From NCBI GenBank assembly GCA_030706285.1, contig JAUZOU010000136.1:1-7708 (forward strand): 7,708 nucleotides of DNA, read 5' to 3'. The notes beneath the pieces were generated by a model. The model saw only the letters and a program-made list of their open reading frames with translations, had not been told where the DNA came from and ran no database searches. A program made the translations under genes and the position numbers. Positions within the stretch are counted from its first letter, which is position 1. Each line of letters begins with the position of its first letter. This stretch comes from Bacteroidota bacterium. Lineage in GTDB: Bacteria; Bacteroidota; Bacteroidia; Bacteroidales; UBA1402. Below, one piece after another: positions 1 to 6,836 of the stretch.

Positions 1-1373
1 ATAGCCCGGTTTGAATCTTTCAGGAAGGTATTGTCGAATTCATTGATCTCATCCAGGGTAATAAGAGGCAACTGATTCTTGGCAAATGCGGCTTCAACAG
101 CAATGCCGGGAATGGGTTCCTTAACCAGGAAGTGGCGAATCAATTCAGAGGCATAACCATCTGAAAGCGATTTGTCGTTTTCGTTGATGGCGCGATCATA
201 CATCATCGTGATGCTTTTCTTGGCACGATCCAATTCCGGTTGTGTGAAGCCAAACCGTTTGGCACGTTCGACCTCTGTCAAGGCGGCTTTCAATCCTTGT
301 TCCACCCCATTGTCTTCGACCCGCATCGTGATACTAAAAGCATCCTTGGTACGTGCAATATTCTCAAAACCGGATTTGGCATACATATAAGGCGGATTGG
401 CTGAACGGGCCAGACCTCCCAAGCGTTGATTCATCATGAAATAATACAACTTTTCCATGATAAAATTACGATAATCACCCAGGGTCGTTTCATCCTTATG
501 ATCCTTATTCATGTACACGTACACCTGTGTTTGCATGGCTTCTTTGTCAGCCGTGATGGAATACAGTGTACCGGCATGATCCGGCACTTCAAAATAAGTC
601 CTCGGACGTGCTTTTTTCGGAGCCTGGATGGCGCCAAAATGCTTCTTGATCAGTTGTTCATATTGATCTACATTGATGTCACCGACAACAATAACAGCCA
701 TCAGATCAGGACGGTACCATTCTTTATAAAAACTGACCAACCGTTCGGGTTTAAAATGTTCGATGACTTCTTTTTTCCCGATCGGAAGGCGTTTCCCATA
801 TTGGGAATTGTTAAACAGAACAGGGTAATAGGCATCACGAAAACGTTGAGTGGCTCCACGGCCTATTCGCCATTCTTCCAGGATAACACCACGTTCCTTT
901 TCAATTTCCTTCGGATCGAACGTCAGGTTGTGCGCCCAATCTTCGAGCACATAAAAAGCCTTATCCACGACTTCAGCATTCTCGGTCGGGATCATCAGTT
1001 TATAGACTGTTTCGTCGAAATTGGTATAGGCATTCAGGTTGGAACCGAATTTAACGCCTACAGACTGCAGGTAACTGATCAGCTCGTTCTTCTCAAAATG
1101 CTTTGAGCCATTGAATGACATATGCTCTGTAAAATGGGCCAGTCCCTGTTGGTCGTCATCTTCAAGGATCGAGCCGGCATTGACAGCCAGCCGCAGTTCG
1201 ACACGCTTTTCGGGCAAACTGTTTTTACGGATGTAATAGGTCAATCCATTGGGGAGTTTACCGATTCTAACGTTTTGATCAACCGGCAGCGGATCAGTCA
1301 ATTTGTATACCTGTGCATTGACCGTCAATGACAGGCCAAAACAGAAAATCAAGAGTGGTTTTAAAAATTTCAT
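1..1373 (-). CDS. M16 family zinc metallopeptidase, PqqL/FusC-like (N-terminal 457 residues, 3' end outside window)
   Basis: The gene reads leftward from an ATG at 1373 and is still open at base 1. Residues 1-20 are a signal peptide (MKFLKPLLIFCFGLSLTVNA, cut before QVY) without a lipobox, so the product is predicted to be periplasmic. The inverted zinc motif HFTEH lies at residues 80-84 (H80 and H84 ligands, E83 catalytic base). ERGVILEE at 160-167 supplies the third ligand, probably E167, so the active half is intact. The block around HMSFNGSKHFEKNEL and NLNAYTNFDETVYKL (84-126) is typical of long two-half PqqL/FusC-type members, usually about 900-950 residues; about half is therefore missing here. 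A second, non-catalytic M16 domain begins near residue 208 (FKPERLVSFYKEWYRPDLMAVIVVGDI). The family cleaves unfolded proteins or peptides inside a closed chamber. The gene starts 6 bases after the OB-fold gene's stop, with a weak AAGG upstream, so it is probably co-transcribed and translationally coupled. Family assignment is secure; the substrate is unknown. Confidence 0.93.
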   Translation of the reverse strand, partial: MKFLKPLLIFCFGLSLTVNAQVYKLTDPLPVDQNVRIGKLPNGLTYYIRKNSLPEKRVELRLAVNAGSILEDDDQQGLAHFTEHMSFNGSKHFEKNELISYLQSVGVKFGSNLNAYTNFDETVYKLMIPTENAEVVDKAFYVLEDWAHNLTFDPKEIEKERGVILEEWRIGRGATQRFRDAYYPVLFNNSQYGKRLPIGKKEVIEHFKPERLVSFYKEWYRPDLMAVIVVGDINVDQYEQLIKKHFGAIQAPKKARPRTYFEVPDHAGTLYSITADKEAMQTQVYVYMNKDHKDETTLGDYRNFIMEKLYYFMMNQRLGGLARSANPPYMYAKSGFENIARTKDAFSITMRVEDNGVEQGLKAALTEVERAKRFGFTQPELDRAKKSITMMYDRAINENDKSLSDGYASELIRHFLVKEPIPGIAVEAAFAKNQLPLITLDEINEFDNTFLKDSNRA

Positions 1374-1379
1374 AAGGCC

Positions 1380-1928
1380 TTATTTACTGACTTTGTATTC
1401 GCTACAATCGTCAATCGTATAAAAAGACATGTAGTTCTTTCCTCCTTTATCGATTTGTTGCTGCAATTTGGCTTTTAACGCCTGAACACGTTGAACAGGC
1501 GTTGCAGTAAGACTCTCGCCTTGTGCTTTTGCCTCTGAATTGCAATGTTCCGGTTCTTTCTGAGCTTTTTCGGCAGCCAGAACAGCGGCTTCCTGTTTGT
1601 CGAGATCTTCCATATAGGTACGGTTTTCAGTGACTACCCCCTTGGCAACGACAACCGATTTAATGATGCTTCTGTCAAAGCGTCCCATATCTTTACCGGC
1701 ATTGACACGAAAGGTCCGCTTTCCGTCAGCCGTGGCTAAAAATAATTTTTTTCCGGTAGTTGCACAGACATGCTGGGCGATACCTTTGATTTCGACTGTT
1801 TTTCCAACCAGTTCAGGAGCTTTTTCAATCATTTCCTGTACGGTATATACTTTTTTGGCATTCAATTCTCCAAACGGGATAAGAGAGATGGCTGCAATAG
1901 CAACCAAAAGGAATAGGTTCTTTTTCAT
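1380..1928 (-). CDS. Exported OB-fold-like protein with His/Cys motifs, function unknown
   Basis: This is a protein of 182 residues. The ATG at 1928 was chosen because it is followed directly by a normal signal peptide (MKKNLFLLVAIAAISLIPFG, cut near NA-KK); an in-frame TTG three codons upstream (1937) is less likely. Residues 27-102 have the alternating pattern of a small beta-barrel (VGKTVEIKGIAQHVC, KLFLATADGKRTFRVNAG, SVVVAKGVVTENR), as in OB-fold proteins. A charged helical linker follows (about 105-160), then a short C-terminal strand (YMSFYTIDDCSEYKV). H53 and C55 (HVCATTGKK), H128-C129 (EHC) and C175 are candidate metal-binding or redox residues. I recall similar small exported proteins in other Bacteroidetes, none with a known function. 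It sits between two peptidase genes, 28 bases after the S46 stop and 6 before the M16 start, so a role as partner, chaperone or metal donor for them is conceivable but is only inferred. Confidence 0.85.
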   Translation of the reverse strand: MKKNLFLLVAIAAISLIPFGELNAKKVYTVQEMIEKAPELVGKTVEIKGIAQHVCATTGKKLFLATADGKRTFRVNAGKDMGRFDRSIIKSVVVAKGVVTENRTYMEDLDKQEAAVLAAEKAQKEPEHCNSEAKAQGESLTATPVQRVQALKAKLQQQIDKGGKNYMSFYTIDDCSEYKVSK

Positions 1929-1956
1929 ATAAATCAAATAAAGTAGTTATAAAATA

Positions 1957-4068
1957 TTATCTAATTGTCAGTTCATTAAGCACATACGATGAATGAGCGT
2001 ATTTATCGATGACAAACAACGCATAACGGATATCAACATTGACGGAACGATTTTTGTCCGGCTCATAGACCATACTGCCGGCCAGAGACTCCCAGTTACC
2101 ATCAAATGCAACGCCGGTCATTTCGCCTTTGCCATTCACAACCGGACTGCCGGAATTACCTCCGGTAATATCAGTACTGGTCAGGAAATCGATATTCATT
2201 TCATCATTTTCACCATAACGGCCATACTCTTTTTTGAGATACAACTCCTTCAGTTTAGGTGAAACCACGAATTCATAATTGGAGGAATCCTCCTTCTCAA
2301 TCACACCCTTCAGCGTGGACTGGCTCTTATAATAGATGCCGTCACGCGGATTCGCTCCGGCAACCGTTCCGTAGGTCAGCCGCATGGAGAAGTTGGCATC
2401 AGGATAGGTCAGTCTGTCTTTCTCCATTTCCCGGACACCCTCGTTGTACACCTTTTTGGTACTCCGGATAACCGCTTCATAATCAGAGAAAGCCTGTTTG
2501 AGATCAATCAATTTATTATAAACAGAAACACCGTACACATACAACGGATCCTGTTTTATTTTAAGTGTTGGCTTTTTAATAAATTTCTCAATTCCTGCAG
2601 GAGTTGAGAAAATCGATTTGGCATACAGGTCGTCCACATACTTATCGATATCGCCGTTATATTTGGTATCGATAATGGTGTAAAAATCAGGCAAGTATTC
2701 TTTCTTCAAGTTGTTTTTCAGCAGCTTGATCATTTGGCAGAGCACAGCCTGATCAGTCCTGGAATCATATTCTTTTGAAAAATTGGCATACCATTTGCCT
2801 AATGATACCTTTTCTCTCTCCACTTCATTCTGGTTGTTGTGCTCTAAGGCTTCGACCAATCCACGGGAACGAATGCCAAAAAGGCTGGCATCGTTGAATA
2901 GCGCACCTGAAACAAGCGTATGAGCAAATTTTGGTTCTTTTTCGAGTGCGAAATTCTTCTCTAAGACAGCCAGACAATTTCCGTACTTTTTGATTCGTGC
3001 CGTATCGGCATTTACCCAAGCCATATATGCAGCCTCATCCTGCCGTTTGCTTTCCATTACTGGACTCAGATTAACCTGCTTATAGGTTCCCAAGGAAAAT
3101 TTATACACATTGCCGGCAGAAAAATTTTTATCGGAGTAGATAAGACGAATCCGTTCATCTTTATCCATTTCTTTTCCGAGCGCGTCGATGTAGCGGCCTT
3201 TGGCAATAGCCGTTGCTCTGTTTTTATCCAGTTCTTCCTGTAACTCAAAAGAAGTGATATGACGTTGAGTCATAAAAGGGAAACCTAGTGTCATGGCAAA
3301 ATCATGATCATGCACGCCGGCCAATGAAATAGGTAAGAAGGCCTTAGGCTGATAGGGTTTATTGTTCTTTGAATAATCAGCCGGCAAATTGTTGGCATTC
3401 GCATACACCCTGAAAATACTGAAGTCTCCTGAATGACGGGGCCATTCAAAATTGTCGGTTTCACCGCCGAAATTTCCGATGCTTTCCGGTGGAACTCCAA
3501 CCAAACGAACATCCTTGAATACCTGATAGACCGAAATGAAATAGGTTCCGTCGCTATATCCGTCCAAACTTGCCTGAAGCCCTTTGACAGTATCATTATA
3601 CTGTCTTTCCAACTCAGCTGATACTTTCCGGATACCTTTGGTTTTCAACAAGTTGGTGGCTTGGTCTGTCACATCGACGATTTTTTGAAGAGTCCTGACA
3701 GTCAACCCCTTAATTGGAATTTCTTCAGTTTGTGCGGTTGCCCAATAGCCATCGCGCAGGTAATTGTGAGCGTCTGTGCTGACTTGCTGCACCCGTCCTC
3801 GACCACAATGGTGGTTAGTGAAAATCAGACCTTTCGCTGAAACGAATTCAGCCGTGCCGGCATTATCAAAAACCATCACAGCATCTTTAAGACTTGGATC
3901 GGTTTCACTGTATATTTTTTCTGCAGGGAGCTGTAATCCGATTCCCCCCATTTTCTGCATCAAAGGGCTGCTAAGCCTTGACACCGGCCACATTCCCTCA
4001 TCTGCTCTAACCTGGCCAAAGCTTAGCAGTAAAAGCAACAGCCAGGCCGACTTTCTAACGTCTTTCAT
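1957..4068 (-). CDS. dpp7: S46 family dipeptidyl peptidase, DPP7 type
   Basis: Complete at 703 residues, close to the family's usual 700-720. A signal peptide (1-22) leaves a mature start of DEGMWP, characteristic of periplasmic S46 enzymes. The chymotrypsin-like triad can be placed: H87 in TNHHCGRG, D215 in RHSGDFSIFRVY and S639 in TGGNSGSPV. A helical cap domain fills about residues 275-560. D656 and N206 match the residues that hold the substrate's free N-terminus. Position 657 (AFDGNWE, 18 residues after the serine) is Gly; in characterised enzymes Gly here marks DPP7 (hydrophobic P1), while Arg marks DPP11 (Asp/Glu P1). The enzyme should therefore remove dipeptides from peptide N-termini after hydrophobic residues in the second position. 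F207 stands where Trp is reported in crystallised members. The ATG at 4068 lies 27 bases after the barrel gene's stop and has no clear Shine-Dalgarno sequence, which is usual in Bacteroidetes. Family is certain; the DPP7 subtype rests on one residue. Confidence 0.95.
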   Translation of the reverse strand: MKDVRKSAWLLLLLLSFGQVRADEGMWPVSRLSSPLMQKMGGIGLQLPAEKIYSETDPSLKDAVMVFDNAGTAEFVSAKGLIFTNHHCGRGRVQQVSTDAHNYLRDGYWATAQTEEIPIKGLTVRTLQKIVDVTDQATNLLKTKGIRKVSAELERQYNDTVKGLQASLDGYSDGTYFISVYQVFKDVRLVGVPPESIGNFGGETDNFEWPRHSGDFSIFRVYANANNLPADYSKNNKPYQPKAFLPISLAGVHDHDFAMTLGFPFMTQRHITSFELQEELDKNRATAIAKGRYIDALGKEMDKDERIRLIYSDKNFSAGNVYKFSLGTYKQVNLSPVMESKRQDEAAYMAWVNADTARIKKYGNCLAVLEKNFALEKEPKFAHTLVSGALFNDASLFGIRSRGLVEALEHNNQNEVEREKVSLGKWYANFSKEYDSRTDQAVLCQMIKLLKNNLKKEYLPDFYTIIDTKYNGDIDKYVDDLYAKSIFSTPAGIEKFIKKPTLKIKQDPLYVYGVSVYNKLIDLKQAFSDYEAVIRSTKKVYNEGVREMEKDRLTYPDANFSMRLTYGTVAGANPRDGIYYKSQSTLKGVIEKEDSSNYEFVVSPKLKELYLKKEYGRYGENDEMNIDFLTSTDITGGNSGSPVVNGKGEMTGVAFDGNWESLAGSMVYEPDKNRSVNVDIRYALFVIDKYAHSSYVLNELTIR

Positions 4069-4095
4069 TCAATTAATAGTTTAAGAAATTCTTTT

Positions 4096-5613
4096 TTAAA
4101 AATTCAAGGCAAAAGCAGTTTGGCCAAAATAAGCCTGTTGCTCAGTTGCCGCCTTAAGACCACCGCCGACTGAGAAATTACCCAATAATTTCCTGGAAAG
4201 CCGGAAGCATATACCCAGATTCACCTGATAAAAGGCATAATCAGTTGTCATAAAGGCAAAATCCGGCAAAACCACTCGTTCCGTTATCACATTGTTTTCA
4301 TCTTGCACCAATGACGAGGAAAGCACTTTCCGGTAACCGCCCCTGATACTTCCTTCCAACGTCGTTGAGTTCATAGGACAATGAAATCCGACAGAGCCAC
4401 TGCCACAGACATCTTGCAGGTATTGATGGTAATCAGGCGTATAATAATATTGTCTGTTATCCTGCCAGTTTCCTTCCAGCTGCTCCCATACGGAAAACGT
4501 TGAACAGTCTTTATTGGCAAGCATGGCTGAAAAGCCAGCCACTTGATTACGAGACTGATACCGGTCACTTTGAGTGGCAAATTTCCAGACGATGTAGTTG
4601 GTGTTGATGGAAACAGGCATATACTGAGTTTCGTTTCCAATCGTCTGATGGAAGGCATATTGGCCTTTCAGAAAAAGTGTCTGTCCCAGGCATGCCTGCT
4701 CATGTGACAAGCTGGTTCCAATTTCATTATGCGTTATCGTATAGGGCCTTCTCCGGTCACTTTCACTGGCTTCAAACACCGCTTTTTTTAGTGTTACCAA
4801 TGCTCCCGTCGACCGGCCATTAGCCTGGTGATTCAGGTGTATACCTGTTGAATACAGATTGCCTTTGTAAATCCGGGTGTACGTTTCTTCGAGCTCAGAA
4901 AACTGCTTATTATAGGTTCCAAAACCCTGCAACAGATAAAAATAAATCTTTCTGCCATCCCGTTCGACATCAATGTCCACATTCTGGCGATACCGTTCAT
5001 AGGAACCGAACCAACCATATTCATTATTGCCCTTTCTGTATGTGATACCAGGATTGACACTGATTCTGGATACCGTATTGCTTGGCCGGGGGTCAACCCG
5101 CCTGTAGGATACACCGCCTTCATACGTAGCCCGTATGCCGTATTCCCAATTACGAAGACGGATAGATGTTCCTCCACCCATCGTATAAGCTTCCCTGTTA
5201 TAGGTACCTCCGATGGAATCGGCAATTAAATAGGGAGACAACAACGAACCGTCTTCCACATCCCGCCATTGGACATTCGTCGTCTGATCACTGATGTATT
5301 TAGCTTCACCGAAAAAAGATTGTTTCCCTTTCCGGCTAAAGCTTTCGGTATGAAGTTGAAAAGCTGAATACCCGTCACCATCCTGAGCCAGGTGGAACCC
5401 TTTATCAGCCTTCGATGCCGAATACGAAGTTCCAAGCTCCAGGTAATCGTTCACCGGCACTTCAAACGTCGCCGAAGGATTGTAGTTGAAATAATCCGCG
5501 TAACTCCTCCACGGAGCGTTCCAGGTGCTGACGTTGATTAGTAACGAATCAGCATTGCCGGCCAATAGCGCAACCGGCGCAAGAAACATCGTTGTTAGAA
5601 GAAATGATTTCAC
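4096..5613 (-). CDS. Outer-membrane beta-barrel protein, DUF6850-like
   Basis: The product has 505 residues. The start is GTG at 5613: the codon just upstream is an in-frame TGA, and this start gives a proper signal peptide (MKSFLLTTMFLAPVALLAGNA, cut before DSLL). The next ATG, at 5589, would lose the basic N-terminus. The mature chain is rich in aromatic and alternating strands, for example WEYGIRATYEGGVSYR and YAFYQVNLGICFRLSR, and ends in FALNF, a terminal Phe signal for BAM-dependent insertion. The motif YRRVDPRP (170-177) after RNWEYGIRATYEGG resembles the Bacteroidetes DUF6850 family as I remember it; a profile search was not possible. No enzyme motif is visible. The gene lies 22 bases after the lipoprotein gene and 27 bases before dpp7. 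From context it is a structural or transport partner of the upstream TonB-dependent receptor and lipoprotein; the exact role is unknown. Barrel nature is well supported, family name moderately. Confidence 0.82.
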   Translation of the reverse strand: MKSFLLTTMFLAPVALLAGNADSLLINVSTWNAPWRSYADYFNYNPSATFEVPVNDYLELGTSYSASKADKGFHLAQDGDGYSAFQLHTESFSRKGKQSFFGEAKYISDQTTNVQWRDVEDGSLLSPYLIADSIGGTYNREAYTMGGGTSIRLRNWEYGIRATYEGGVSYRRVDPRPSNTVSRISVNPGITYRKGNNEYGWFGSYERYRQNVDIDVERDGRKIYFYLLQGFGTYNKQFSELEETYTRIYKGNLYSTGIHLNHQANGRSTGALVTLKKAVFEASESDRRRPYTITHNEIGTSLSHEQACLGQTLFLKGQYAFHQTIGNETQYMPVSINTNYIVWKFATQSDRYQSRNQVAGFSAMLANKDCSTFSVWEQLEGNWQDNRQYYYTPDYHQYLQDVCGSGSVGFHCPMNSTTLEGSIRGGYRKVLSSSLVQDENNVITERVVLPDFAFMTTDYAFYQVNLGICFRLSRKLLGNFSVGGGLKAATEQQAYFGQTAFALNF

Positions 5614-5635
5614 TCAAGGTCAATTTTAGAAATAA

Positions 5636-6832
5636 TTACTCAACTTCCCATGGTTTGGGCGTCGCATTCGGTATGAAATCGCTGGCGGAATTATTGGTAT
5701 CCTGCAGGATCGCTCGTCCGTTTTCCCATTTTAAAACTTTACGTCGGACACTTTTCCCAGTCCAGGAACCATCACAATAGGTAAAGCTTAAATCGATGGA
5801 AGAAGACAACGACTTCGAACCGATAATCCCGGCCGTTCCCAACTCAACACCATCCAGTATCAGTGAATCCGCTATCCGGACTCGTGTGACGGAGTTTCCG
5901 GATTGAGTCAGCACACTGACAGAATTATTCTTTACAAAATCATCAACAGACCCGGTTAATTTGAAGATCGCATAGGCATGGTAGCCCTTTACATGGAGCA
6001 ACCAGATTGTATTCGAATAACAGAAAGCACGGATCATATTTGGTACTTCAGGGACATCCACGTCCGTGCCGGCATCATACCATTCAAAATCGGCTTTCGA
6101 TAAATCGACCGGCGAATTGGCATTGGCCGTTTTATGATTGATGCCCAATGACGCAATCACAAGGCTTTTTCCTGGCTGCACAGGGTAAGTCGTTCCATCG
6201 CCCGGCACCGTATAGAGGGCACCTGCAATCAGACTGTTCGGATAATCTGTGTATTCGTAGACAGCATAGCTGCTAATATGATTCGATTCAACAATCGTCA
6301 GTCCATCAGCATACAAAACAGAATCCGAATTGTTATAAATCTCGATGAACTGATCCTGATAATACGTTCCATTTGACGGAGTCATACTACCGGCATAATA
6401 GATTTCTTTGATCACAAAGCCGTTGCCTTGCTGGGATAGTTGCACCGGAACCGACTGTTCAACCCGGTCGCCAATCAACCGCACTTTTTCAACCAATCCC
6501 CGTATATGAACCGTCCGTGTGTAGGTTTGCTGAGCTGATCCGCTCCCGACCGTTGTTGTCAACGTTTTTGTACCGGATACTTCAATATTATAAATGCCTT
6601 CTTCAACAGTTAGATGAACAATTCCGGTTGAATCTGTCGTAGAACTCTTTGAACGGCCTGTTGCATTATTTGTTACGGTAACCTGATAGCCGTTATATCC
6701 ACCCTGAAGCGCTTCATCAGGTAGCGAGACACTGATGACGGCTTCCGTAAACGGAACCTCCTGAAGTTGGCAACCTGTTATAAACAACATTGCCAGAATT
6801 GTGGTCAATGATATTGGGAGAAATGTTCGCAT
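5636..6832 (-). CDS. DUF4876-like surface or periplasmic lipoprotein, receptor partner
   Basis: The product has 398 residues. The ATG at 6832 is preferred over an in-frame GTG at 6862: it yields a standard lipoprotein signal (MRTFLPISLTTILAMLFITG, then C21) and begins 4 bases after the receptor's stop, whereas the GTG would overlap the receptor by 26 bases. After the lipobox (FITGC) comes QLQEV, mildly acidic, which may favour surface display as in Bacteroides lipoproteins. Residues about 30-125 form an Ig/carboxypeptidase-regulatory-like beta-sandwich (GYQVTVTNNATGRSKSSTTD, then GIVHLTVEEGIYNIEVSG). Residues about 138-390 resemble the lamin-tail-like DUF4876 region: FVIKEIYYAGSM, DQFIEIYNNSDSVLYADGL, KSLVIASLGINH, and a closing DTNNSASDF. 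No catalytic motif is seen. In this position, directly behind a TonB-dependent receptor, it is probably a ligand-binding or receptor-capping partner, by analogy with SusD-type arrangements but unrelated in sequence. Lipoprotein call strong, family call from memory, function inferred. Confidence 0.85.
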   Translation of the reverse strand: MRTFLPISLTTILAMLFITGCQLQEVPFTEAVISVSLPDEALQGGYNGYQVTVTNNATGRSKSSTTDSTGIVHLTVEEGIYNIEVSGTKTLTTTVGSGSAQQTYTRTVHIRGLVEKVRLIGDRVEQSVPVQLSQQGNGFVIKEIYYAGSMTPSNGTYYQDQFIEIYNNSDSVLYADGLTIVESNHISSYAVYEYTDYPNSLIAGALYTVPGDGTTYPVQPGKSLVIASLGINHKTANANSPVDLSKADFEWYDAGTDVDVPEVPNMIRAFCYSNTIWLLHVKGYHAYAIFKLTGSVDDFVKNNSVSVLTQSGNSVTRVRIADSLILDGVELGTAGIIGSKSLSSSIDLSFTYCDGSWTGKSVRRKVLKWENGRAILQDTNNSASDFIPNATPKPWEVE

Positions 6833-6836
6833 ACGA

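Noticed and set aside
426..1106. A plus-strand reading frame of 226 codons opposite the M16 gene
   Set aside because: It is antisense to a clearly conserved M16 domain with intact zinc motifs, its translation has no recognisable domain, and it has no partner genes on that strand.
1929..1956. Possible Bacteroidetes -7 element (TTTATTTG, one mismatch to TAnnTTTG) upstream of the OB-fold gene
   Set aside because: It ends only about 10 bases before the ATG, has a mismatch, and I see no convincing -33 element; AT-rich junctions produce such matches by chance.
3291..3596. Other-frame minus-strand reading frames inside dpp7 (also near 2825-3019 and 3066-3248)
   Set aside because: They overlap a complete S46 coding sequence with all catalytic residues and show no domain or export signal of their own; no frameshift is needed to explain them.
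4083..4093. Perfect inverted repeat AAGAA-A-TTCTT next to a T run between the barrel gene and dpp7
   Set aside because: The one-base spacer cannot form a hairpin loop and the arms are pure A/T-rich, so it is not a credible terminator; more likely chance in AT-rich spacer.
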